Source: Propionicimonas sp.
Lineage (GTDB): Bacteria; Actinomycetota; Actinomycetes; Propionibacteriales; Propionibacteriaceae
Assembly (NCBI GenBank): GCA_013791955.1
Contig: VMSW01000010.1
Location: 1-64,000 of the forward strand
Direction: 5' to 3'
Length of the DNA: 64,000 nucleotides
In this document: positions 29,679 to 37,032 of the stretch, in pieces
Numbering within the stretch: position 1 is the stretch's first letter
Layout: each line of letters starts with the position of its first letter
Made by a program: the position numbers and the translations under genes
The notes under the pieces: model-generated
Database searches by the model: none
What the model was told of the DNA's origin: nothing
Seen by the model: the letters and a program-made list of their open reading frames with translations, nothing else

Positions 29679-31538
29679 ATGGACGTCGAACTGCGCGAAA
29701 TCCGGGACTTCCTCAGCAGTCACCCGCCCTACAACGTGTTGCCGGATCAGCTACTCGATCAGCTCCCTGGACGCATGCACCTGCGCTATTTTCGGCGCGG
29801 CACCACCATCGTCGAGCTGAACAAGCCGAACAACTCGCTGTTCATCCTGCGCTCCGGCGCGGTGGACGTCTACCGCGAGGGCCGCGATCTGGTGGAGCGC
29901 GCCGATCCAGGCACCTCCTTTGGGACGTCCTCGGTGTTGAGCCACACGCCCTCGAAATACCGGATCGTTGCCATCGAGGACTCGTTGGTGTTGGTGATGC
30001 CGGGCGACGTCTTCCAGTACCTGCTAAACAAGGTCAGCGAGTTCGCCGACTACTTCAACACCGCGAATTCGACGGTGATGAAGCGGGCTGTGGCCCAACT
30101 GGAAAACGACACCAGTGGACGCATCATTCTCAAGACCCGGGTCAGTGACCTGCTCAAGCGCGAGCCGATCACCGCCGGTGAGAACATCACGATCCGCCAG
30201 GCGGCCAAGCTGATGACCGAGCACAAGGTTTCGGCCCTGCTCATCGCCGAGGGCACCAAGATTCGCGGCATCGTCACCGACCGCGATCTGCGCAGCAAGG
30301 TGGTGGCCGCTGACCTCTCCCGCGAGGAGCCGATTACCACGATCATGACCCGCAATCCGGTGACCATTCCCCGCAACGCCCTGGCGTTCGAAGCGATGCT
30401 GGAGATGCTCGGCCGGGGCGTCCACCACCTTCCGGTGGTCGACGACGACAAGCTGATCGGCTTGGTCTCCTCTGGTGATCTGATGCGGCTGGAGACGGCC
30501 AACCCGGTGTTCCTGGTCGGCGACATCACCAAGCAGTCTTCCCCTGAGGGTCTGGCCAAGGTCAGCTCACGGCTGCCAATGCTGGTCGCCCAGCTAATCG
30601 AACAGGACGCCAGCGCCAGTGAGATCCACCGCCTGGTGACCGCGGTGAGCGATGCCACCATTCACCGGCTGCTGCAGCTTGCCGAAGCTGAACAGGGCGC
30701 GCCGCCGGTGCCTTATGAATGGCTGGTCCTCGGCTCCCAGGGACGCTACGAGCATGGCCTGGGTAGCGACCAGGATCACGTCCTGCTACTCGACGATGCC
30801 GCCACGGCCGAAGATGACCCCTACTTCGCCGCGCTGGCCGAATACGTCACCGCTGGCATGGAGGCCTGCGGCTACCCCCGCTGCACCGGTGGGGTGATGG
30901 CTACCAACCCACGCTGGCGGCAGACCGCGAAGGCCTGGCACGTCGACTTCCAGCATTGGATGGGCGAGCCAGATTCGGCTGCGGTGCTGCACGCGCAGAT
31001 CTTCTTCGATTTCCGCTCGGTGCATGGCGGCTCGGCCCGGGCCGACGCCCTGCGCGACACCATCCGCAAGCTGGCCCCGAAGTCACCCCGATTCCTCGGC
31101 CACCTGGCCGCCCAGGCAGTCGAGCGACAACCACCGATCGGCTTCTTCCGCGGCTTCGTGGTCGAGCGGGGCGGACGGCCACAGGCGACCTTCGATCTGA
31201 AGTCGGCGGTGCATTGCGTGGTCGAGCTGGTGCGGGTGATCTCCCTGGCCAACTCAGTGTCAGCGGTGAACACCGTCGAAAGACTGCGGGCGGCAACTGC
31301 TGCGGGAGCGATGACAGCCGATTCGGAGAGCTCGCTACTCGACGCCTTTGAGCTGATCACCTACCTTCGACTGCGCCACCAGGCCAGGCAGGTGAGCGCT
31401 GGCATTCCACCAGACAACCTCGTCTCCCCAGATGACCTCTCAAGCCTGGAGAAGAAGCACCTGCGGGACGCGTTCGGCATCATCAAACGAGCCCAGGCCG
31501 GCTTCGCCTACCGCTACCAAACGCACCTGATGTCCTGA
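29679..31538 (+). CDS. cyclic-nucleotide-binding / CBS / DUF294 nucleotidyltransferase-fold protein
   Basis: A 619-aa multidomain protein. A cNMP-binding domain lies at about residues 15-130 (FILRSGAVDVYREG, GTSFGTSSVL). Two CBS domains span about 155-290 (MTEHKVSALLIAEG, IVTDRDLRSKVV, GRGVHHLPVVDDDKLIGLVSSGDLM). A nucleotidyltransferase-like DUF294 domain covers about 345-490 (LVLGSQGRYEHGLGSDQDHVLLLDD), with a helical C-terminal DUF294_C. It resembles GlnD-like regulators of acetate/solute uptake. The GS-x10-D-x-D pattern is retained, so it may be catalytic. The ATG at 29679 lies 6 nt after CAGACT. Stop overlaps the exonuclease start (TGATG). Confidence 0.88.
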   Translation: MDVELREIRDFLSSHPPYNVLPDQLLDQLPGRMHLRYFRRGTTIVELNKPNNSLFILRSGAVDVYREGRDLVERADPGTSFGTSSVLSHTPSKYRIVAIEDSLVLVMPGDVFQYLLNKVSEFADYFNTANSTVMKRAVAQLENDTSGRIILKTRVSDLLKREPITAGENITIRQAAKLMTEHKVSALLIAEGTKIRGIVTDRDLRSKVVAADLSREEPITTIMTRNPVTIPRNALAFEAMLEMLGRGVHHLPVVDDDKLIGLVSSGDLMRLETANPVFLVGDITKQSSPEGLAKVSSRLPMLVAQLIEQDASASEIHRLVTAVSDATIHRLLQLAEAEQGAPPVPYEWLVLGSQGRYEHGLGSDQDHVLLLDDAATAEDDPYFAALAEYVTAGMEACGYPRCTGGVMATNPRWRQTAKAWHVDFQHWMGEPDSAAVLHAQIFFDFRSVHGGSARADALRDTIRKLAPKSPRFLGHLAAQAVERQPPIGFFRGFVVERGGRPQATFDLKSAVHCVVELVRVISLANSVSAVNTVERLRAATAAGAMTADSESSLLDAFELITYLRLRHQARQVSAGIPPDNLVSPDDLSSLEKKHLRDAFGIIKRAQAGFAYRYQTHLMS

Positions 31539-32221
31539 TGTGGTTCTCCAGCCAATCCTGGCGGCAAGTTACCCAGGAGATACCGGACGGCCCGATCCGG
31601 CGCTACGTCGTGGATCCGAAGCCGGATCCGGCCACCCCGCTCACCGAAGCGAAGATGCTCGCGGTGGACTTGGAAACCACCGGCCTTGACCCGAAGACCG
31701 ACCAGATCCTGAGCATCGGCTTCGTGCCGTTGGACGGGCTGGACATCAATCTGGCCGGAGCTGGACGGGTGCTGGTGCGCCCCACCGGAGGGGTGGGCGA
31801 CAGCGCGCGAATCCACGGCCTCACCGACGATGCCCTGGCCGATGCCCGAGCTCCGGAAGCGGCGCTGGATCTGTTGTTCACCGCGCTGCAGGGACGGGTG
31901 CTGTTGGCTCACCACGCCGCCATTGAGACCGGTTTTCTCGGCATGACCTGCAACGCCATCCATGGTTTCCGTCCCCGCTTCACTGTGGTCGACACCCTCA
32001 CGCTGCAGTTTCGGCTACTCAGCCAGGGCTTCGACGATGAGCCGCCCCAAGGCAGCCTGCGGCTATGGAATGCCCGCAGCCAGTACGGCCTACCGCGCTA
32101 CGCAGCTCACGATGCGCTCACCGACGCCCTGGCCTGCGGTGAGCTCTACCTGGCTCAGGTCGCCGAGCTTCAAGCCAAAAGCCTGCGGCAGCTGACCCTC
32201 AAAGCCGTCCTCAAGTACTAG
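31538..32221 (+). CDS. DEDDh 3'-5' exonuclease (DNA polymerase III epsilon-like)
   Basis: A 227-aa RNase T/DnaQ-fold exonuclease: MLAVDLETTGLDPKTDQILSIGF (ExoI, DxE), LLAHHAAIETGFL (ExoII) and HDALTDALACGELYL (ExoIII, HxxxxD), so the catalytic acidic residues are complete. It is probably not the replicative proofreader, because it is fused by operon to the cNMP/CBS/DUF294 sensor. That pairing is a recurrent one in bacteria. The ATG overlaps the upstream stop by one base. A possible role in signalling-nucleotide or RNA metabolism is inference. Confidence 0.9.
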   Translation: MWFSSQSWRQVTQEIPDGPIRRYVVDPKPDPATPLTEAKMLAVDLETTGLDPKTDQILSIGFVPLDGLDINLAGAGRVLVRPTGGVGDSARIHGLTDDALADARAPEAALDLLFTALQGRVLLAHHAAIETGFLGMTCNAIHGFRPRFTVVDTLTLQFRLLSQGFDDEPPQGSLRLWNARSQYGLPRYAAHDALTDALACGELYLAQVAELQAKSLRQLTLKAVLKY

Positions 32222-32226
32222 GCCCC

Positions 32227-32360
32227 AGTCGGCTGAGCCCGCACCACCAGTTGACTGAGACCGCACCACCAGTTGGCTGAGCCCGTCGAAGCCCGTCGAC
32301 CCTTCGACAGGCTCAGGGAACTGGGGGTGGGTCAGGGAACTTGGGGGTGGGTCAGGGAAC
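32227..32360. repeat. dispersed GGCTGAGCCCGTCGAAG / CTCAGGGAACTG repeat cluster
   Basis: Several AGTTGGCTGAGCCCG-type modules are followed by GACCCTTCGACAGGCTCAGG and three GGGTCAGGGAACTT/GGGGGTGG units. The cluster lies between convergent 3' ends. Its last module overlaps the thioesterase stop codon at 32352-32354. Confidence 0.87.
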
Positions 32361-32816
32361 TGCAGTCGGCTCCGGGGCCCTCGGCGGGTCAGCGCGAGTA
32401 AAGAAGGGCGGGTTGTCCTCGATAGTCCGCGGATGCCCGTCCTGGTCGACGGCGACGTAGTAGAAGACTCCCTCGGTGACGAACTCGTGCTCAGCGGCGT
32501 AGCGGTGCACCAGATCTCGAGCCCAGACTTCCAACTGGATCTCCATCGAGGTGCGACCAACTTTGATCAGTTCGGCGTAGATGCAGATGGTCTGACCCAC
32601 TGCCACCGGACGGCGGAACACCACCCCATTCACCGACACCGTCGCAGAACGGCCCATAGCGACTTCGCCTGCCATTAGCCCGGCGGCGATGTCCATCTGA
32701 GCTAGCAGCCAACCACCGAAGACATCCCCCCACGGATTGGTGTCGGCCGGCATGGCCAGCGTGCGCAAGACCAGCATCCCTCGCGGCTCACGTTTGACTG
32801 GATCCTCGGATTCCAT
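32352..32816 (-). CDS. acyl-CoA thioesterase (hotdog, YciA-like)
   Basis: A 154-aa hotdog thioesterase with the YciA/BACH signature MPADTNPWGDVFGGWLLAQMDIAAG, where the Asp is catalytic, and ATVSVNGVVFRRPVAVGQTICIYAELIKVGRTSMEIQLEVWA. It hydrolyses acyl-CoA esters. The last residues (PTAVP) and stop codon come from the dispersed repeat module, so the natural C terminus has probably been replaced. The ATG at 32816 follows AGGAG; the stop codon of an orphan upstream frame overlaps this SD. Confidence 0.88.
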   Translation of the reverse strand: MESEDPVKREPRGMLVLRTLAMPADTNPWGDVFGGWLLAQMDIAAGLMAGEVAMGRSATVSVNGVVFRRPVAVGQTICIYAELIKVGRTSMEIQLEVWARDLVHRYAAEHEFVTEGVFYYVAVDQDGHPRTIEDNPPFFTRADPPRAPEPTAVP

Positions 32817-32827
32817 CAGCGATTCTC

Positions 32828-32944
32828 CTATTCAGCTGCCCTGAGGTTAGCGCCGCTGGCGAATCGATCGAGCTGGTCAGCCCCCAGTTTCGCCTCAAAG
32901 GCAGCGATCAACACCTCGGGGGCGGCGACGAACTCGGCCGGGAC
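32828..32944 (-). pseudogene. orphan reading-frame remnant between two genes
   Basis: On the minus strand, right after the quinone-reductase stop codon and in the same frame, 38 codons read as coding-like sequence (EFVAAPEVLIAAFEAKLGA, DQLDRFASGANLRAAE) and end in a TAG that overlaps the SD of the thioesterase gene. There is no good start codon (only GTG inside). It may be the tail of a deleted gene, or a small coupled ORF. I do not recognise the family. Confidence 0.35.
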
Positions 32945-33592
32945 TCAGCTAACCGCCACTGGCTGCTGGACGGCAGCGCGGGCGCGTCCGGGCACTCGAC
33001 CGTCAGCAGAGCCCAGCCCAGCCACCCTGCTCAACCACTTCTCTCGGGCCGTCGCCACCGACCCCCGAACCGGGTTGAACCTGGTCACCCCGACGGTCTT
33101 GATGCCGCAGTAGCCAAGGGTGGCCGCGCGCAGCGAGACGATGGCGGCATCGTGGTAGGCGAGCAGGTTGTAGAAGCCCGGGGAATCGTGAGTCATCACC
33201 AACCGCGCCGTCCGTCCGCTCAGCAGCTTCTCCCAGCGCAGGCCTGCGCCGTAGCGAAAGACGACGCCGGAGAGGAAGGTCCGATCGATCCAGTTCTTCA
33301 GCACGGCCGGGTAGGTGCCCCACCACTGAGGGAAGAAGATCACCACATGCTCAGCCCACCGCAGATCTGCGATGTCTTCAGCCACTCCGACTTCGAGGTG
33401 CCCCAACTCGGTCACGTGGGCTCGCAACTGCTCGCGCGAGACCGGGTAGGCCGGCGGCTCCTCGGCCAAATCACGCACCCGCACCTCACCGCCAGCCGCC
33501 TCGGCGGCGCTGGCATAGCTGCGGGCCAACTCGTGGTTGAGGCTGCCGGCGATCGGGTGGCCAACGACGACCAGGATGCGACGAGGACTCAT
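32945..33592 (-). CDS. flavodoxin-fold NAD(P)H oxidoreductase (quinone reductase/MdaB-like)
   Basis: A 215-aa Flavodoxin_2 protein: RRILVVVGHPIAGSLNHELA (phosphate loop), VVIFFPQWWGTYPAVLKNWIDRTFLSGVVFRYG and LVMTHDSPGFYNLLAY, which are characteristic of NQO1/MdaB-like FMN/FAD two-electron quinone reductases. The start ATG overlaps the MarR stop codon by 4 nt, making a two-gene operon. Likely role: detoxification of quinones or electrophiles, induced when the MarR protein releases its operator. Confidence 0.88.
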   Translation of the reverse strand: MSPRRILVVVGHPIAGSLNHELARSYASAAEAAGGEVRVRDLAEEPPAYPVSREQLRAHVTELGHLEVGVAEDIADLRWAEHVVIFFPQWWGTYPAVLKNWIDRTFLSGVVFRYGAGLRWEKLLSGRTARLVMTHDSPGFYNLLAYHDAAIVSLRAATLGYCGIKTVGVTRFNPVRGSVATAREKWLSRVAGLGSADGRVPGRARAAVQQPVAVS

Positions 33593-34035
33593 TTGGGTAG
33601 CTCCTTAGCTTCGATGCGTTTGCAGAGGGTCAATAGGTCGGTGTTCAGCCGGTCGGTATCAAGCTCGGCCTGCTGCGAGTCGGCGGGACGGAAGACCGTG
33701 TCGAGTTCGGCCTCCAACTGCGCGCTCGCGACTTGGAGCAACTGCCCGCCGCGCTCGGTGAGGTTGACCAGCACCCGCCGTCGGTGATGCGGGTCGGAGC
33801 TACGGCGCACCAGGCCCGCAGCTTCCAGGGCTGGCAACCGCTTGCTCACCGCCGCCTTGGTCAGCCGCAGGCAGCGGGCCAACTCGGTGACGTCGGAGCC
33901 GCCGTGCTCGGCCACCACCACCAGGTATTCGAACTCGTTGAAGCTCAGACCGTGATCGCGGCGCAGCAAGGCATCGGCATAGGTGTCCATCGCGGAGGTC
34001 AGCTCGTGCAGAGTCACCATGAATCGATCGGCCAT
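33589..34035 (-). CDS. MarR-family transcriptional regulator
   Basis: A 148-aa MarR protein with winged HTH: HGLSFNEFEYLVVVAEHGGSDVTELARCLRLTKAAVSKRLPALEAAGLVRRSSDPHHRRRVLVNLTERG. N- and C-terminal helices form the dimer interface. The ATG at 34035 is set by the promoter/operator immediately upstream. The frame stays open through the 60-bp repeat array further upstream, but translation from there would cross the operator. Likely represses its own operon with the quinone reductase and responds to phenolics or oxidants. Confidence 0.9.
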   Translation of the reverse strand: MADRFMVTLHELTSAMDTYADALLRRDHGLSFNEFEYLVVVAEHGGSDVTELARCLRLTKAAVSKRLPALEAAGLVRRSSDPHHRRRVLVNLTERGGQLLQVASAQLEAELDTVFRPADSQQAELDTDRLNTDLLTLCKRIEAKELPK

Positions 34036-34041
34036 GTCTTG

Positions 34042-34079
34042 AGTCAACCGGTTGACACTCCATTTGTCAACCGGTTGAC
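34042..34079 (-). promoter_or_regulatory. MarR promoter with two identical 14-bp palindromic operators
   Basis: The perfect palindrome GTCAACCGGTTGAC occurs at 34043-34056 and again at 34066-34079, centres 23 bp apart. On the minus strand the upstream copy contains TTGACA (34065-34070, a consensus -35) and, after exactly 17 bp, the downstream copy contains TTGACT (34042-34047) in the -10 position, 6 nt before the ATG. Each MarR dimer would therefore cover one promoter element. Confidence 0.88.
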
Positions 34080-34080
34080 A

Positions 34081-34352
34081 TTTATCGATTGGCTGAGCCC
34101 GTTGACCCTTCGACAAGCTCAAGGAACTGAGCATCAGTTGGCTGAGCCCGTCGAAGCCCCGTTGACCCTTCGGCAAGTTCAGGGAACTGAGCATCAGTTG
34201 GCTGAGCCCGTCGAAGCCCCGTTGACCCTTCGACAAGCTCAGGGAACTGAGCATCAGTTGGCTGAGCCCGTCGAAGCCCCGTTGACCCTTCGACAAGCTC
34301 AGGGAACTGAGCATTAGTTGGCTGAGCCCGTCGAAGCCCCTTTGCCCCTTCG
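34081..34352. repeat. 60-bp tandem repeat array
   Basis: Four to five units of 60 bp, each with GGCTGAGCCCGTCGAAGCCC, GTTGACCCTTCGACAAGCTC and AGGGAACTGAGCATCAGTTG, run from 34081 to 34352. Differences between units are few. The unit length is a multiple of three and the minus-strand frame is open through it. It lies in the divergent gap upstream of the MarR operators. Confidence 0.92.
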
Positions 34353-34481
34353 ACAAGTGGTTTCAGGTTGAGACCAGCCCAAATCGGCTCAGCGCAAACC
34401 CTCAAGTAGTCAGATGCGCAATTGAGACCCTGGTGCAAGACTCCAAAAGTCCGCTTCCCCGAGAGTCCCTGAAGGGCCGCC

Positions 34482-35864
34482 ATGAACACCTCCGGTCGCT
34501 GGCGAGTCATCGCCGTCGTCACCGCACTGCTGTTCACTCTGGTGTGGCCGACCAGTGCGCCCGCGGCACCGGCCAGCGAACTCTCCAACAGCGCAGTACG
34601 CACCCGAGTCATCTACTTCCAGCGCGCCTCCCGTCCGGTTGACCGCGCGCTGGCGCTCAGCGAGATCGCAATCCGCTCCCCCTTCGAAGCTGGCCTATGG
34701 CGACAGTTCCTTGCGTCCTGGGACACCGCCAACACCGCGCAGAAGCTGAACTACACCACCCCCAAAGGCCTGCCCACCAAGGGTCACGTCTTCGTGGTGC
34801 TCGGTGGCTCGCTGACCAAGAGCGGCACGATCACCACCCAGCTGAAGAACCGACTGAAGGTTGCGCTGGCCGCACTGAAGGCCTACCCCGCATCGCGGGT
34901 GCTGGTCTCCGGCGGCGTGCCGAAGAACGGTCACACCGAGGCTGCGGTGATGCGCGCTTGGTTGATCGAAAACGGCATTGCCTCGGCCCGCATCATCACT
35001 GAAGCGAAGTCGTCCAGCACCGTGGGCAACGCGGCCAACTCGATGGCGATCCTCAAAGCCGACCCCAGCGTCACCAGCTACACGATCATCTCTGATGCTT
35101 CCCATATTCGCCGAGCCGGGGTGCTGTTCAACGCCGCCGCGTTGAAGCTGCAACTCAAGGCTGGCAAGGCGTGGCCGATTCAGCAGCTCGCCAACGTGGC
35201 GCACAAGGACAAGAAGATCACCAACCCAGCCAGTGACGCGACCAGGGCAGTGATCTCCAGTAATGCTGCCGCCGTCCTCGGCCTTAGCTCCACCTACAGC
35301 TCACTGCTCGCCTCCCCGCCGAAGGCCGCGGTGTTCACGGCCCTCAAGGTCAAGCCGGCCAAGACCACCTACCAGGTCGGCAGCAGCTTCAGTCGCAGCG
35401 ATCTGGCCGCGACCGCCGTCTACGACCAGGGCAGCCTGCCAGTCACTGGCGCGGTCAAGGTCAGTGGCTTCAGCTCAGCCAAGGTCGGCACCGCGAAGCT
35501 GACGGTGTCCTACAGCGACCGGTCCAAAACCAAAACGACCTCCTTCAAAGTCGCGGTCGTCAAGGCCGCCACCAAGGCCAAGGTGAGCGCGTCCACCACC
35601 AAGGTAAAGAAAAACCGCACCCGAGTAACGCTGAAAGTGAAGCTGGCCTCCAGCACGGGCATCGTGCCCACCGGCAAGGTCCGTTTCTACGTCGGCTCGA
35701 AATGGGTCAAGACCATCACTTTGAAGGCCTCAGCCAAGGGTGCGGTCTCCTACAAGCTGGCGAAGTTCACCAAGACCGGCACCAAGACGATCCGGGTGGT
35801 CTATTCCGGCACCTCGAAGCTGACCAGCGCCAAGACGTCACTCAAGGTGACCGTCAAGCGGTAG
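34482..35864 (+). CDS. secreted YdcF/DUF218-like protein with basic Ig-like C terminus
   Basis: A 460-aa exported protein. The signal peptide is about residues 1-30 (VIAVVTALLFTLVWPTSAPAAPA). A DUF218/ElyC-SanA-YdcF domain spans roughly 95-230 (GHVFVVLGGSLTKSGTI, RVLVSGGVPKNGHTEA, ITEAKSSSTVGNAANSM, YTIISDASHIRRA). Then come two beta-rich Ig-like/Big_3-type segments (LKVKPAKTTYQVGSSFSRSDL; KLASSTGIVPTGKVRFYVGS) very rich in Lys, Thr and Ser. DUF218 proteins act in envelope metabolism. The basic C-terminal part could bind teichoic acid or peptidoglycan (inference). The ATG at 34482 follows GAAGGG. Confidence 0.82.
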   Translation: MNTSGRWRVIAVVTALLFTLVWPTSAPAAPASELSNSAVRTRVIYFQRASRPVDRALALSEIAIRSPFEAGLWRQFLASWDTANTAQKLNYTTPKGLPTKGHVFVVLGGSLTKSGTITTQLKNRLKVALAALKAYPASRVLVSGGVPKNGHTEAAVMRAWLIENGIASARIITEAKSSSTVGNAANSMAILKADPSVTSYTIISDASHIRRAGVLFNAAALKLQLKAGKAWPIQQLANVAHKDKKITNPASDATRAVISSNAAAVLGLSSTYSSLLASPPKAAVFTALKVKPAKTTYQVGSSFSRSDLAATAVYDQGSLPVTGAVKVSGFSSAKVGTAKLTVSYSDRSKTKTTSFKVAVVKAATKAKVSASTTKVKKNRTRVTLKVKLASSTGIVPTGKVRFYVGSKWVKTITLKASAKGAVSYKLAKFTKTGTKTIRVVYSGTSKLTSAKTSLKVTVKR

Positions 35865-35946
35865 CTCGCCTGGACCGGTACTGGGCAGAGCCTGGAGATT
35901 TCCTGTAGCTGGACGCTTGGCGCTGCCGTTTGTCAGCGGCATTGCC

Positions 35947-35952
35947 TAGCCT
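35947..35952 (+). promoter_or_regulatory. leaderless -10 box (TAGCCT)
   Basis: TAGCCT is followed by 7 nt and the GTG at 35960, which begins a clean lipoprotein signal sequence. Confidence 0.65.
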
Positions 35953-35959
35953 CAGAGAG

Positions 35960-36859
35960 GTGATCCGCCGACTACTGCTGTGCACCGCCACCGCCCTGGC
36001 CGTGGCCCTGACCGGCTGCGGCGCTCAAGCCAAGCCAACCGCCGCCACCACCACCACCACGATTCCGGCTGGCACATCCAGCCACCAACTCCGCAGCCCT
36101 GATGGCCAACAGCGCACCTTCGGTGTTCATCGTCCGGCGGTTCAACCGGGCGCCAAGGGCTACCCGCTGGTGCTGATGCTGCATGGCGGCTTCGGCACCG
36201 GCACTCAGGCCGAACTGGCCTATGGCTGGGATGATCTGGCTGAGCGGGAGGGCTTCGTGGTGGTCTATCCCGACGGCGTCGACCGGGCCTGGAATGCTGG
36301 CTCCTGCTGCGGCGCCCCACAGCGCGACGGCATCGACGACGTCGCCTTTGTTGTCGCCTTGGTGGCCCAACTCGACGGAATGGTCAGCATCGATGCGTCC
36401 CGCCGCTACGTCACCGGAATGTCGAATGGCGCGATGATGGCCTACCGGCTGGCCTGCGAAACCACCCTGTTCGCTGCGGTGGCGCCGGTGGCTGGCACCC
36501 AGTTGGTGAGCTGCACCGATGGGCAACCCACCTCGGTGCTGCATCTGCACGGCACCAACGACACCCGAGTTCACCTGGACGGGACCACCGGTGACGGCGT
36601 GGCCAAAGTGACCGGGCCGCCGATCGCCGAGGTGTTGGCCGGTTGGCGCCAACGCGACCACTGTGCGGCGTTCGCCACCACCATCGCTGGCGCGGTGACC
36701 ACCTCGACCGCCGACTGCCCACTCGGTCGGACGGTGGAGTGGATCCTCATCGAAGGCATGGGCCACGAATGGCCCGGCGGCGCTCGATCCTCAACCCAAC
36801 TTGAGGCCACCGCAGTGATCTGGGACTTCTTCCAGCAACACCGGCGAGCCGCTTCCTGA
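35960..36859 (+). CDS. secreted polyhydroxybutyrate-depolymerase/feruloyl-esterase-like lipoprotein
   Basis: A 299-aa alpha/beta hydrolase of the LpqC/PHB depolymerase type. Lipobox ALTGC is near residue 20, followed by a Thr linker (AATTTTTIPAG). Catalytic features are VLMLHGGFGTGTQ, VVYPDGVDRAWNAGSCCG, the serine elbow YVTGMSNGAMMAYRLA, LHLHGTNDTRV with the Asp and GMGHEWPGG with the His. It is anchored outside the membrane and hydrolyses ester bonds of an unknown polymer or ester. The GTG at 35960 is preferred over an upstream in-frame codon at 35930 because it begins the signal peptide and follows the leaderless box. Confidence 0.88.
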   Translation: MIRRLLLCTATALAVALTGCGAQAKPTAATTTTTIPAGTSSHQLRSPDGQQRTFGVHRPAVQPGAKGYPLVLMLHGGFGTGTQAELAYGWDDLAEREGFVVVYPDGVDRAWNAGSCCGAPQRDGIDDVAFVVALVAQLDGMVSIDASRRYVTGMSNGAMMAYRLACETTLFAAVAPVAGTQLVSCTDGQPTSVLHLHGTNDTRVHLDGTTGDGVAKVTGPPIAEVLAGWRQRDHCAAFATTIAGAVTTSTADCPLGRTVEWILIEGMGHEWPGGARSSTQLEATAVIWDFFQQHRRAAS

Positions 36860-37032
36860 ACCGGTTGCCCCACCTGGCCGGGGCCGCGGCAACCCCGCGA
36901 GAGCACCCCCCAAGGCGTTGTCAGAGCATTTTGTGGCGGTCACCGGCAGTTCGGCAGTCGTTAGCAATGGCTGCCTATCTTCAGAGTTGAACCCGGCCTT
37001 CGGCTGGCTGCTTCGGCCCTGAAAGGACCTGC

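Noticed and set aside
34081-34352. Possible CRISPR array
   Set aside because: The whole 60-bp unit is conserved, with no variable spacers; it belongs to the dispersed CTTCGACAAGCTC family.
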